The translations under genes and the position numbers were made by a program. From Prevotella sp. (GTDB lineage Bacteria > Bacteroidota > Bacteroidia > Bacteroidales > Bacteroidaceae), in the NCBI GenBank assembly GCA_017471245.1, contig JAFUVB010000019.1, positions 1-64,000 of the forward strand: a stretch of DNA of 64,000 nucleotides, written 5' to 3'. The notes beneath the pieces were generated by a model. The model searched no databases. It saw nothing but the letters and a program-made list of their open reading frames with translations, and was not told the origin of the DNA. Shown here piece after piece: positions 1 to 8,761 of the stretch (position 1 is its first letter; each line of letters begins with the position of its first letter).

Positions 1-51
1 GCGATTGCCTGCAACAAAGATAACTTGTTTAACCACAAAAACGAGAAGACT

Positions 52-558
52 ATGGCTACACTGACCAAAGCAATCAACAAGAGTCTGTTTGACAGCATCC
101 TGCCTACATACGGCAGTCCGCGCGTACATATCCCAACATGGGACAACAGCCAGAAGATGTTCATCTGTGACGAGTTCGAGAGTGGTAACGGACATCGCTA
201 CTATCGTGGCATCCACTTCTGTGATCGCATCGTGATTCTGGAGAAGGTGGGACTGTACCACAGCTGGACCTACATTGACAGCATCGAACTCTATGCCTTC
301 AACGGGCAGAGGATGGAACTCATCCAGAAACGCGACTACGACAAGGTGTTCCGCAACGAGGAGTTTATCCGTCAGGAGTCGGAGCAGATGGTGAAGGACT
401 ATCTGACGGGTGTGATGAAGACCCAGCGCATCTGTACTCCGGCAGAGCAGATAGCAGCGCAAGCCTCTGAACTGGTCAATGGATGCTACAAGAGTTTCCT
501 TGACCCAGACTTCAACACACGTTTAACCCAGATACTCCCCAAACTTGAACAACGATAA
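52..558 (+). CDS. Hypothetical protein, 168 aa
   Basis: I do not recognise this protein. From the ATG at 52 it has 168 residues, is soluble, and has no signal peptide or membrane segment. It is rich in aromatic residues in its first half (motifs such as HRYYRGIHFCDR) and has a charged helical C-terminus ending KLEQR. The frame stays open to the window edge (a TTG lies at 25), so a longer start upstream is possible. A TAA at 21-23 in another frame could end a preceding gene, which favours the ATG at 52. It ends 4 nt before the helicase ATG, so the two genes are probably co-transcribed. Confidence 0.6.
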   Translation: MATLTKAINKSLFDSILPTYGSPRVHIPTWDNSQKMFICDEFESGNGHRYYRGIHFCDRIVILEKVGLYHSWTYIDSIELYAFNGQRMELIQKRDYDKVFRNEEFIRQESEQMVKDYLTGVMKTQRICTPAEQIAAQASELVNGCYKSFLDPDFNTRLTQILPKLEQR

Positions 559-562
559 GACG

Positions 563-2620
563 ATGGAGAACATGATCGACACAGAGAACAAGCAGCAGGT
601 AATGGCTTTCGAACTGATAGCCAACACCAACAGTAGTTTCTTCCTCACAGGTAGGGCAGGAACAGGTAAGACAACCTTTTTGCGCAACGTGCAGCAGATG
701 GTTGACAAGGAGTTTATCACACTGGCACCTACTGGTGTGGCAGCTATCTTGGCAGGTGGTGATACCATTCACTCCTTCTTCGGACTTCCGATGGAAGTTT
801 GCTATCCTGGCACGATGGGAAAGATGAACGAGGCACGCATCCAGACCTTGCTGCATACCGACACAATTATTATAGACGAAGTGTCGATGGTACGTTGTGA
901 CATCATTGATGCCATCGATTACACCATGCGCAGGACACTTCGCTCTACGCTTCCTTTTGGTGGCAAGCAGGTGATCTTCGTAGGTGACATGTTCCAGTTA
1001 CCACCAGTGGTAGCAAGGAAGGAGGAGCGTGAACTGATGCAGGACTTGTATCATGCGGATGATTGCTTCTTCTACAAGGCAGATGCCATCAAGCGGATGC
1101 GATTGGTGAAGATTGAGTTCCAAAAGGTGTATCGTCAAGATGATGCGCATTTCCTCCAGATATTGGAGGATGTGCGACTCAACAAGGTGACACCAGAGGA
1201 CTTGATGCACTTGAACAAGCGCGTTTGCCAGCCTACCAAGGAGGACGGGATGGTGATTACTTTGGCTTCCCGCAACAGTACGGCTGATGCCTTGAATGAG
1301 AAGCGTCTTGCTGAGATTGATTCGGAGGAATACGTCTATGAAGGTACGGTGCAGGGAAAGTTTGACGAGAAGCGATTCCCTGTGGAGAAGACGATGAAAC
1401 TGAAGGTGGGTGCTCAGGTGATGTTCACTCGCAACGATCAGCAGAAGCGTTGGGCTAATGGTACATTGGGTAAGGTCACAAAACTCTCTAAGGACGAGGT
1501 GCAGGTGACTACCAATGCAGGTGCAACCTATGTTGTGCCTAATTGCTCTTGGGACTCCGTGACCTACGAGTACGACAAGGAGGCGAAGAAGCTGAAGAAG
1601 GAGGTGACAGGCACGTTTACCCAATATCCCCTGAAGTTGGCATGGGCTATCACTGTCCATAAGAGTCAGGGCATGACATTTGAAAAGATGTCGCTCGATC
1701 TGAGCATGGGCATGTTTGCACCCGGACAACTCTATGTGGCTCTGAGCCGAGTGCAGTCCTTAGATGGACTGTTCTTGTCGAACGGTGTCATACCCCAGTA
1801 CTGCCATACCAGCAGGGAAGTGCTGTCGTATGCCAATGGCTACAACGATGAGCAGGTGATCAGCAATGAGATAGAGAGTGGTAAGGCCGTCTATGAACTG
1901 CTGCACCATCATGACTACGACAATGCTGCCAAGCAGTATCTGCTCTTGGTACAAAAGAAGGCAGAGGCTGGCGACATCAAGGAGGCGATGCAGCAGACGA
2001 AGCGTTTCCTCGATACGGTGATTGACGATGAGGAACTCTTTGGATGCATCGATGAGATTCCTTCAGAACTGATGAAGGCTAACCACTGGGCACCCAAGTT
2101 CTTGGTTGCGCTTCTCAGCCTCTATGCCAGGAAGTATGAGCAAGGATTGGAGTATGTCAACAGCGTTCTTTCGCTGCATCAGTGCCCAGAAGCACTTTAT
2201 GTGAAGTCGCGTTGCTTGGCCAAACTTGAACGCTATGCTGAGGCTGATGCGGTGAATGTGCTGTTGGCAGAGCATTTTGATATGTCAACACCTGATGTTA
2301 AGGTGTTGTATATGATTGCTATGCTTAACGAACTGCATATCGGAGATCCTGGTCTGGCTTATATGCAGCAGTTGATAGCAGCAAGACCGAAGTATGATAA
2401 AGCCATACTTTCGCTTCGTCAGTTGATGATGCGGAAAGGGCTGGTGCTGGTGAAGAGTTCTGACGAGAAGCGGGAACTCGTGGATGACTTCAATTCCGAT
2501 ATGTCGAACGAGGAGTTTGCGAAGAGGCTATCCGCTGCCCGTGAGAAGGCACCAAAGGCTGTTGACTACCTCCGCCGCCTCATCAAGCGGCAGGAGTTTC
2601 AAGGATATCAGAATGTCTAA
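563..2620 (+). CDS. PIF1-like SF1 helicase / AAA ATPase with C-terminal helical extension
   Basis: Superfamily 1B DNA helicase of the PIF1/RecD-like group, 685 residues from the ATG at 563. Walker A is GRAGTGKT (about residues 30-37). The next motif is APTGVAA, Walker B is IIIDEVSMV (about 102-110), and motif III is VGDMFQLPPV (about 141). The C-terminal UvrD-like segment HKSQGMTF...QLYVALSRV lies near 370-400. The last 250 residues look all-helical and TPR-like (repeated AKQYLLL / AMQQTKRFL / LYVKSRCLAKLERYAEA), a tail often seen on Bacteroidetes relatives. Known members unwind 5'-3' DNA at forks, G-quadruplexes or R-loops. The specific role here is unknown. It sits second in an apparent operon of unknown proteins. 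Confidence 0.9.
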   Translation: MENMIDTENKQQVMAFELIANTNSSFFLTGRAGTGKTTFLRNVQQMVDKEFITLAPTGVAAILAGGDTIHSFFGLPMEVCYPGTMGKMNEARIQTLLHTDTIIIDEVSMVRCDIIDAIDYTMRRTLRSTLPFGGKQVIFVGDMFQLPPVVARKEERELMQDLYHADDCFFYKADAIKRMRLVKIEFQKVYRQDDAHFLQILEDVRLNKVTPEDLMHLNKRVCQPTKEDGMVITLASRNSTADALNEKRLAEIDSEEYVYEGTVQGKFDEKRFPVEKTMKLKVGAQVMFTRNDQQKRWANGTLGKVTKLSKDEVQVTTNAGATYVVPNCSWDSVTYEYDKEAKKLKKEVTGTFTQYPLKLAWAITVHKSQGMTFEKMSLDLSMGMFAPGQLYVALSRVQSLDGLFLSNGVIPQYCHTSREVLSYANGYNDEQVISNEIESGKAVYELLHHHDYDNAAKQYLLLVQKKAEAGDIKEAMQQTKRFLDTVIDDEELFGCIDEIPSELMKANHWAPKFLVALLSLYARKYEQGLEYVNSVLSLHQCPEALYVKSRCLAKLERYAEADAVNVLLAEHFDMSTPDVKVLYMIAMLNELHIGDPGLAYMQQLIAARPKYDKAILSLRQLMMRKGLVLVKSSDEKRELVDDFNSDMSNEEFAKRLSAAREKAPKAVDYLRRLIKRQEFQGYQNV

Positions 2621-2640
2621 CCCATAAAAGCACTAAGACT

Positions 2641-3219
2641 ATGGAAACACAGATGAAGCTGATAATCACGGAGGAACTGAAGCAGTTCCATTGTTCTCTC
2701 CTTTTAGACGAGGTGAGGGAGAAGGTGCGCAAACTCAGGGCGTATGGTATAGAGGATGCAGAGATCATGGCGGCAATGGATGAAGAAGAAGAGTTATTCC
2801 CCCAACTGTTAGTTTCCAAAAAGTATGAGATTATTCTACTGTCTGGCAAGAAAAGAGTAGAGGTGAAGATGGAGCCTATCATCAAGGCGGTCTACCTGCT
2901 GTTCCTCACTCATCCTGAAGGGATTGTTCTGAAGTGTCTGCCGGATTATCGGGAAGAACTGACAAAGATCTATTTGCTGCTAAAACCGACGGAATTGAGG
3001 GATAGGGCGAGGAAAAGCATCATGGATGCGACAAACCCCACACTGAACTCCATCAACGAGAAATGTGCCAGGATACGCAAACTGTTCTCGGAGATTCTTC
3101 CCAAGAGTGTTGCCAAATACTACGCGATAACAGGCAAGCGCGGAGAGGCGAAGAAGATTGATCTGGTTCGTGCCAATGTGATCTGGCAATGCAAATTGCC
3201 CTCTCCGCAAGGCTTGTGA
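2641..3219 (+). CDS. Hypothetical protein, 192 aa
   Basis: No family recognised. This is a 192-residue, mostly helical, soluble protein. The N-terminal half is acidic (MAAMDEEEELF). The C-terminal half is basic and ends with an ITGKRGEAKKI segment that could touch nucleic acid. It starts 20 nt after the helicase stop and probably shares its transcript. The helicase context makes a DNA-related role possible, but this is inference only. Confidence 0.65.
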   Translation: METQMKLIITEELKQFHCSLLLDEVREKVRKLRAYGIEDAEIMAAMDEEEELFPQLLVSKKYEIILLSGKKRVEVKMEPIIKAVYLLFLTHPEGIVLKCLPDYREELTKIYLLLKPTELRDRARKSIMDATNPTLNSINEKCARIRKLFSEILPKSVAKYYAITGKRGEAKKIDLVRANVIWQCKLPSPQGL

Positions 3220-3345
3220 ACGGAAAAGATTCTCTTGCCTGAGAATAGTTTCGTATATTTGCAGTCGATATTTATTCAAACAAAGAAATGTGTAAACGAA
3301 CATCAATGTTGGAAGTAGTGTCGTTGCACAGCCCCAAACAAGGAA

Positions 3346-4035
3346 ATGAGGATGGCAAGCAGAAGGCTGATGCCACAAGACAGAAAAGACTTCAAAAAAA
3401 ACAGGAATATGGTATTAAACAATCTTTTGACAGTCGCTCTAATCGCCATTACATATCCGATTTACAGTTACTTCAACAACGAAGACGATGCTGATAACGG
3501 AGGATGGACTGCGATTTCAGAACAAGAGCAGACCGCAGCACAGGAATTTGATCGGCAGAATTCAAATGCGGCAAATAAAAATGCAACGGAAATGGAAACA
3601 ATAATAGGAACAAGAGAACTGGTGTTTGAGACACTGAGGAGAATCGGTTGTGAGTATCGTGAGGATGAGGACAACAGAATCCTTATCAATTATCAGGGGG
3701 AATCTTTCATCATTATTGCCAGTAACGATTCTCTCTTCATCAATGTGTATGACAATTGGTGGTATAGTCTTTCCACATACTGCGAGGTGGAGGAGTTTGC
3801 CCGATTGCAGAAAGTAATCAATCATGCAAACGCATTTGTTAACAGCACGATACTATACACCATCCATAAAGAATCGGAGCAAATCGGAGTGCATACCAAG
3901 AAGAGTATACTCTTTATCCCTCAGATTCCTGAAATCGACAGTTATCTGATCAGTGTGCTGAACGAGTTCTTCAACATTCAGCGTCTGGTAATGACCGAGC
4001 TTGAGAAGCATAAAGTAAGGGAGGAACAACAATGA
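3346..4035 (+). CDS. Hypothetical protein with N-terminal membrane anchor, 229 aa
   Basis: Unknown function. After a basic N-terminus (about 25 residues, KDFKKNRN), one hydrophobic segment LLTVALIAITYPIYSYF anchors the protein. A Q/N/E-rich linker and a globular domain of about 150 residues follow. The latter has aromatic and acidic motifs (YREDEDNRILINYQGESFIIIASND) that resemble a small type III secretion chaperone/YbjN-like fold, but I cannot assign it. The upstream gap of about 125 nt has TAnnTTTG-like sequence (TATATTTG, 3253-3260) that could drive a new transcript. The stop overlaps the start of the next gene (ATGA), so the two are translationally coupled. Confidence 0.65.
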   Translation: MRMASRRLMPQDRKDFKKNRNMVLNNLLTVALIAITYPIYSYFNNEDDADNGGWTAISEQEQTAAQEFDRQNSNAANKNATEMETIIGTRELVFETLRRIGCEYREDEDNRILINYQGESFIIIASNDSLFINVYDNWWYSLSTYCEVEEFARLQKVINHANAFVNSTILYTIHKESEQIGVHTKKSILFIPQIPEIDSYLISVLNEFFNIQRLVMTELEKHKVREEQQ

Positions 4036-4790
4036 ATAATCTGAAGAACAACATGATGAAAAAACGGAATACTCTTATCATAGCATTGATTGGTGCAATC
4101 GTCTCGCTCAATTCCTGCATCAACAATATAGATGGAATGCAGAAGCGAGAGGGGGATACGCATGTGAGTGACAATGTAGCAGCTGTCCTGTCGGAAGATA
4201 TGGATGAGGAGCCGGATACGATGAGTATTGATTCGGTTGATAGCTATATGTCTGTCTACAAAAAAGACCTTGGAAACGGGCATTATCGCGACTTCTATAT
4301 TGTCCGTGACGATTGGAGCTACAAGTTCCGTATATACGATTCCAAGAAAGACCGACGCTATAACAGCGACTTTTATGGTGACGACTATTTGAACGAAGGT
4401 GTCCCTGGCATGTATGGCTTTGCAAGTCCCGACGGCAAATATGTCTATGTGGTTGGAGACATTCTCGCCAACAGCACCGGATGGATCTGCACCTTCATCA
4501 TTTATCAGATTAATACCCAGACTCTGAAAACGATACTGGTGAATGGCGTGGCGGCAGTGAAATTGGTGGACGACGGCTTCTGCGTCGCCTCAATGACTCG
4601 TTGCACAACACCAGAAGCCACCTGTTCAGCCGGTATGGACTTTGCTTTTGAGGATATCACCTACGGTTTTGACGGAAGAATCAAGCACAAAAGCAAAGAA
4701 TATCCCTCAAGTGAGATTGAAAAGAGATATGGCGAAGCACTCTGCAACGTGAAAGGTCTGGGAATAAGGAGGGGAACGCATAATTGGTAA
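4032..4790 (+). CDS. Putative lipoprotein, 252 aa
   Basis: The N-terminus has lysines, a hydrophobic stretch LIIALIGAIVSL and a lipobox ending at Cys29 (LNSC), so it is predicted to be a lipoprotein. The mature region alternates beta strands (WSYKFRIYDSKKDRRYNSDFYGDDY, then GKYVYVVGDIL), perhaps a small propeller-like or DUF-type domain I do not recognise. The start overlaps the stop of the membrane-anchored gene before it (ATGA), which suggests the two products work together at the envelope. Confidence 0.65.
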   Translation: MNNLKNNMMKKRNTLIIALIGAIVSLNSCINNIDGMQKREGDTHVSDNVAAVLSEDMDEEPDTMSIDSVDSYMSVYKKDLGNGHYRDFYIVRDDWSYKFRIYDSKKDRRYNSDFYGDDYLNEGVPGMYGFASPDGKYVYVVGDILANSTGWICTFIIYQINTQTLKTILVNGVAAVKLVDDGFCVASMTRCTTPEATCSAGMDFAFEDITYGFDGRIKHKSKEYPSSEIEKRYGEALCNVKGLGIRRGTHNW

Positions 4791-4859
4791 TAGTATACAT
4801 TCATCTGAAAACCATGTAATCAAACCGTCACAATTGAAAAGAAACACATAAAAAAACCT

Positions 4860-5909
4860 ATGGAATTTGAACAAAGGAAACGGAACACGCCATCGGCAAC
4901 GCTGGTGAGGAACTACCTGAACAAGCGGAGCGGAAAGGTGGTGGAAGCACGGAAAGAGATACAACGGCGATTTGAATTCCTTGACTGGAATATACAGAAG
5001 AAAGTGATGATAGGGTTCCTCACATCGGGCAAGACCGACAGGGAATGGGCATACAGGAAACTGATTGACTATTGGGACCGCAGCTACGAACCTATCGTGA
5101 AGAACCTGTGGGAACAGACGCATGAGCCTATTCTCGCCTGGTCTATCATCCGCTACTTCCCAACTGACTATCTGAAACAGAACGTGGAGCAACTCGGAGA
5201 GGGAAGGAACTATTACTTCCTGTGTCTCCGGCTGTCTGACGACAAAGAGTTTGTCGTTGATGAGTCGCGCCTGCAATACGCCGACCTCATGCATCTGCTC
5301 TATGTTTCCCACAAGCCCGTGACCGACGAAAAGGCAAGGGACATCTTGTATGGAAGAATCGGCGAGATTTGCGGCAATATACTCAGCGGTGAGGAGCATG
5401 CCAACGGACCCATCACGCTCGAAAACAGATATGTGGACAGTTACATTTACCGGAATCTGCTGCCTGAAATGGAAGACCGCGATGAAAGACCGTTGCTTGA
5501 AATCATCATGCTATTCAATGTCAAGTCTGTTATTTCCATTCTCTTCACCCTGAAGCGGATGGGTATGCAGCACATTGTCAATGAGTATTTCAGATGGAAC
5601 AAAATGGTGATAAGCGACATCTTGCAAAGCGATGATTACAAAGAAATGAAAGCGTATGACCGCGATTATTATGAGCAGCAACAATATCTGCTTCGCATCA
5701 TCATTCACTTTTACATCCAACGCATAGAGGAAAAATACAGACCGAATGAAACAGAGTCACTCCACACATGGAAAAAGAGACTTTTCCACATGCCGGAGCC
5801 AAAACCACTTCCCACCCAAGAGGAAATGAAATCGACACTGAAAAGCATGCGGTCGGGCAATTCGGCGGTGAACAATCTCATTGACAAATTAGATTTGGAA
5901 CTGCCGTAA
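4860..5909 (+). CDS. Hypothetical helical protein, 349 aa
   Basis: Unknown. The 349 residues are cytoplasmic, strongly helical and rich in aromatic and charged residues. Short repeating helical segments (ILAWSIIRYFPTDYLKQNVEQL, ADLMHLLYVSHKPVTDEKARDIL, IIMLFNVKSVISILFTLKRMGM) resemble HEAT or ARM-like solenoids, but no repeat is clear enough to name. It follows the lipoprotein by 69 nt on the same strand. The next gene converges from the other strand. Confidence 0.65.
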   Translation: MEFEQRKRNTPSATLVRNYLNKRSGKVVEARKEIQRRFEFLDWNIQKKVMIGFLTSGKTDREWAYRKLIDYWDRSYEPIVKNLWEQTHEPILAWSIIRYFPTDYLKQNVEQLGEGRNYYFLCLRLSDDKEFVVDESRLQYADLMHLLYVSHKPVTDEKARDILYGRIGEICGNILSGEEHANGPITLENRYVDSYIYRNLLPEMEDRDERPLLEIIMLFNVKSVISILFTLKRMGMQHIVNEYFRWNKMVISDILQSDDYKEMKAYDRDYYEQQQYLLRIIIHFYIQRIEEKYRPNETESLHTWKKRLFHMPEPKPLPTQEEMKSTLKSMRSGNSAVNNLIDKLDLELP

Positions 5910-5913
5910 TCAT

Positions 5914-5962
5914 GTTTTAGAAGCAAGAGGCAAGGGGTAAGAAGCAAGGGGTTAGAGGCAAG
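5914..5962. repeat. Heptamer tandem repeat, about 7 units
   Basis: Just past the stop of the 349-aa gene, seven consecutive 7-bp units run in register: GTTTTAG, AAGCAAG, AGGCAAG, GGGTAAG, AAGCAAG, GGGTTAG, AGGCAAG. The same heptamer style (purine-rich, G at a fixed phase) recurs at 24261, 57379 and inside carB at 59740. The rest of the 208-nt gap to 6117 holds a small hairpin (CCCC-tttc-GGGG, 6055-6066) and no gene. Confidence 0.55.
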
Positions 5963-6117
5963 AGATATCCCAATAGCCGCCATTATCAGGGCAGAAATGA
6001 CGCTCTTTCTGAAGGATGCTGTGGCTACGAAGAAACCTGATCAGTTCTTCCTCACCCCTTTCGGGGTTTGAGATAGGCAATGAAAATAGTTTGAACTGCA
6101 TCTAAACAAATCTTACT

Positions 6118-6702
6118 CTAATCATGAACTCTTATTTTACTAATCAGGTTCTCTATCCTATCATTAAAAGCACAATACACCTTTGTCTTTTTAAATTCAT
6201 CAGATATCAAATCCGTTATCCTATCATTACAATCAAACAGAATCCCTTTCTTCTGTTGTTCTTCTATATCTTTAAGAACTTCTTCTGCTTTTGTCAAACA
6301 CGATTTTGCACGATCAATATCATCATCTTTTGATGAGGATATAATTCCTTTCATAAACTCATATACTGCGGCATATGGATCATCTTTTATTTGTGTAGTC
6401 CCCCATGTGTAGTGAAAAAGAGTATTTGTTTGCCTTTTGGTTTTTTCTACCTTTACTTTCAGATTCTTCAGTTCATTTAACTGGTCTTCCATCATTTTAA
6501 TCTTAATATCGGTTTTCTCCATCATTTTGAAAAAGGAAACAGAATCCACAACAGCCACGCCAATAATTATGGTTGTACATATTCCTATCAAAGTAAGAAT
6601 CGTTTCAGAAATATTAAAACAGAATCCATTAGAAAGTACTGAAACGCAAACTACGAGTAAAACAATTGTAAATAAGAAACTAAGTACACAAATATCTTTC
6701 AT
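6118..6702 (-). CDS. Hypothetical membrane protein with coiled coil, 194 aa
   Basis: Two hydrophobic segments lie near the N-terminus (FLFTIVLLVVCVSVL and ILTLIGICTTIIIGVAVV). A coiled-coil stretch KMMEKTDIKIKMMEDQLNELKNLKVKVEKTK follows, then a charged cytoplasmic tail of about 100 residues. This resembles the small two-TM proteins scattered in Bacteroidetes accessory regions; no function is known to me. The gene is visibly AT-richer than its neighbours, which fits acquisition by transfer. It stands alone between two converging transcripts. Confidence 0.6.
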   Translation of the reverse strand: MKDICVLSFLFTIVLLVVCVSVLSNGFCFNISETILTLIGICTTIIIGVAVVDSVSFFKMMEKTDIKIKMMEDQLNELKNLKVKVEKTKRQTNTLFHYTWGTTQIKDDPYAAVYEFMKGIISSSKDDDIDRAKSCLTKAEEVLKDIEEQQKKGILFDCNDRITDLISDEFKKTKVYCAFNDRIENLISKIRVHD

Positions 6703-6744
6703 GCTGGATAATAATTTATTCTATACATTTTTGGTTTTCTATTA

Positions 6745-6805
6745 TTGCCGGATTATAAAGGAGGCGGCTTTTTCATTTTAGCCACCTCCTCCAAAAAACC
6801 GGCAA
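6745..6805 (-). terminator. Hairpin terminator after the first FGE-like gene
   Basis: Nested inverted repeats: outer arms TTGCCGG (6745-6751) and CCGGCAA (6799-6805), inner arms GGAGGCGGCT (6760-6769) and AGCCACCTCC (6780-6789) with one mismatch. On the minus strand the inner stem is followed by TTTATAAT. It lies 10 nt past the stop of the FGE-like gene at 6815. A shorter hairpin with a similar GGCGGCTTTTTC core follows the second FGE-like gene at 10430. Confidence 0.7.
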
Positions 6806-6814
6806 TTATCTTTC

Positions 6815-7927
6815 TCAGGGAGAACTCAGAGCTAAGCGCAAACCGTAGCTACTGCCCCGATAGGAAGGCGGGGCATAGCCCCGGTAAGACACACGGCAGC
6901 TACTCGCGAATTGGAACCAGCTGCCGCCTCGTGACACGCGGATAGATCCCGAGAAAGGACCAGAGGGATTCATCTGTGCCTCACTACCATAATCACCATA
7001 CCAGTCCTGACACCATTCAGCCACATTGCCGCTCATGTCATACAAGCCTAATGAATTAGGCTTTTTTGTGGCAACAACATGTGTCTCCCCGTTAGAATTA
7101 TCGCGATACCATGCAACTGCATCAATAAAACTTTCATCAGCACCAGAGTATTCCCAATACTGGTTTGTCCTGGCACGTGCCGAATACTCCCATTCTGCCT
7201 CTGTGGGCAGTCTGAAGTTCTTTCCTGTCAACGAATTCAGCTTCTTGATAAATTCTTGACAATCATTCCATGAGACACTTTCTACAGGGAGATTCGTCCC
7301 CTTGAACCAAGAAGGATTGCTACCCATTACAGCCTCCCATAGATCCTGAGTAACCTCTGTAGCTCCTATGCAAAAGTCAAACAGGGTAACCTGATGAACG
7401 GGCTTCTCATTTGTGTAACTTGGGTATTCTTTCCATCCTGTTTGTCCCATTTCGAATGTACCGCCAACAACCTTAACCATTTTGAAAGATGCGCTATTGA
7501 CTGTGAAAGACACCTCCTTCTCATATATCACCGAAGCTGCTGCGCTTGGTTCACTCATCTCATTGTCGCTGATAGCATAAACAACATAGTTGTTCTTTCC
7601 ATCACGAGGCAATAGGTCTACAAAAGATGTTGTTTCCTCATTAGTGGTCAACACCTCATAGCCCATAGACTCATTGATACTTCGCATGACAACATACCTG
7701 TCGGCATTCTTCACTGCCTCCCACGTTATTATCACATTATATTCTGAGTTGTAGAGTTCTGCCTTGACACCCGATGGAGGATCTATTCTATAACTCCAGA
7801 CCTCATCTTCTCCATCTCCGCCCTCATTGCCCTTGAAAGATGGAGATGAGGAACAGGCTACAGCCATCCTCGCAATAACACACAACAGCAGCATGTAGAT
7901 TACTGAATAATTCTGATTATTTCTCAT
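6815..7927 (-). CDS. FGE-sulfatase-fold (SUMF1) lipoprotein with Fn3-like domain
   Basis: 370 residues from the ATG at 7927; an upstream TTG at 7942 is less likely. The signal peptide and lipobox end at Cys25 (VACSSS). An Fn3-like domain at about 45-135 (VKAELYNSEYNVIITWEAVKNADRYVVMRS) precedes a full formylglycine-generating-enzyme fold (VGGTFEMGQ, EVTQDLWEAVMG, FRLPTEAEWEY, MSGNVAEWCQDWYG, RVSRGGSW, GLRLAL). In true FGEs two C-terminal cysteines bind copper. Here only one remains in that stretch (FASSCRVSYRG), so sulfatase activation is doubtful and a surface binding or structural role is likelier. It is last in a run of minus-strand genes with 4-5 nt gaps. Confidence 0.8.
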   Translation of the reverse strand: MRNNQNYSVIYMLLLCVIARMAVACSSSPSFKGNEGGDGEDEVWSYRIDPPSGVKAELYNSEYNVIITWEAVKNADRYVVMRSINESMGYEVLTTNEETTSFVDLLPRDGKNNYVVYAISDNEMSEPSAAASVIYEKEVSFTVNSASFKMVKVVGGTFEMGQTGWKEYPSYTNEKPVHQVTLFDFCIGATEVTQDLWEAVMGSNPSWFKGTNLPVESVSWNDCQEFIKKLNSLTGKNFRLPTEAEWEYSARARTNQYWEYSGADESFIDAVAWYRDNSNGETHVVATKKPNSLGLYDMSGNVAEWCQDWYGDYGSEAQMNPSGPFSGSIRVSRGGSWFQFASSCRVSYRGYAPPSYRGSSYGLRLALSSP

Positions 7928-7946
7928 AGATTTTAAATTCAATTTG

Positions 7947-8756
7947 TTATTCCCATTCTAAGATATCTTCTGCGTAAGATCCTTTAAACTCACCCATTTC
8001 ATCAAAATCACGGTATGTTACCTTCGTTATCAAACCGTTTTCAATGGTATATTCAAATGTCCATCCATAACCTTCATCATACCAGAACTTTTCTGGAAGG
8101 AACTTTGGCATCTGGCCGTATGTGCCTGCCAGTTCTAAATAAGCATCCCAATTTGATCCTTTGAAATACATGAACCAATTCTTCGGCCAAGGAATCTTAC
8201 TGTATGACCAGACTCGTAAATGACCATTTTTCTCCAATCCTGTCAGATTTCCATCTGTCCAGAGGTAATTATATGTATCATCTTTTTTAGTCTGAGTGAT
8301 TACATATCCGTCTTGATTGTATGTATAAGTATATTCCCCATCATCTACGACACGTCCTTCACTCAATACAAATGTTGTTGCTTTTATACCATAACGGTCT
8401 CCTTCCTTTATGGTTAAGGATGATCCATCGTATATGTAAGAAGAAGATTTACCATAACTACCATAACCATCACTATCTACTGCAACTGCAGTTATTATAC
8501 GCCCTTGAGAATCATAGGTGTACCGCCATTCATCTTCATACTCAAGCATATTGTTAATCGAATATTCTTTAGAAACTGTTCTCACAATATGTTTTACATC
8601 CATTAGAGATACTGTTTTTTCTTTTTCTAAAGTTACCTCTTCATCATCAGAAGATGAGCATGAAAGCATGAAACATGCCAGGAGAATTGACACCATCATA
8701 CACCCGACTTCATGAATGTGCTTGTTCATAACCAACATTTTTGTTTGTTTGACCAT
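7947..8756 (-). CDS. Lipoprotein with YD/RHS-like strand repeats (DUF4595-like)
   Basis: 269 residues. The lipobox Cys is at about residue 33 (LSCSSSDDEE). An internal ATG at 8729 (MNKHIHEV) would give a more standard signal peptide and may be the real start. The mature part has repeating short strands typical of Bacteroidetes RHS/YD-like lipoproteins: WRYTYDSQGRIITAV, SSYIYDGSSLTIK, EYTYTYNQDGYVITQ, WTFEYTIENGLITKV. Such proteins are exported and of unknown function. It lies between the barrel-like protein and the FGE-like lipoprotein with 5 and about 20 nt gaps, so it is probably in one operon. Confidence 0.7.
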   Translation of the reverse strand: MVKQTKMLVMNKHIHEVGCMMVSILLACFMLSCSSSDDEEVTLEKEKTVSLMDVKHIVRTVSKEYSINNMLEYEDEWRYTYDSQGRIITAVAVDSDGYGSYGKSSSYIYDGSSLTIKEGDRYGIKATTFVLSEGRVVDDGEYTYTYNQDGYVITQTKKDDTYNYLWTDGNLTGLEKNGHLRVWSYSKIPWPKNWFMYFKGSNWDAYLELAGTYGQMPKFLPEKFWYDEGYGWTFEYTIENGLITKVTYRDFDEMGEFKGSYAEDILEWE

Positions 8757-8761
8757 AACAA

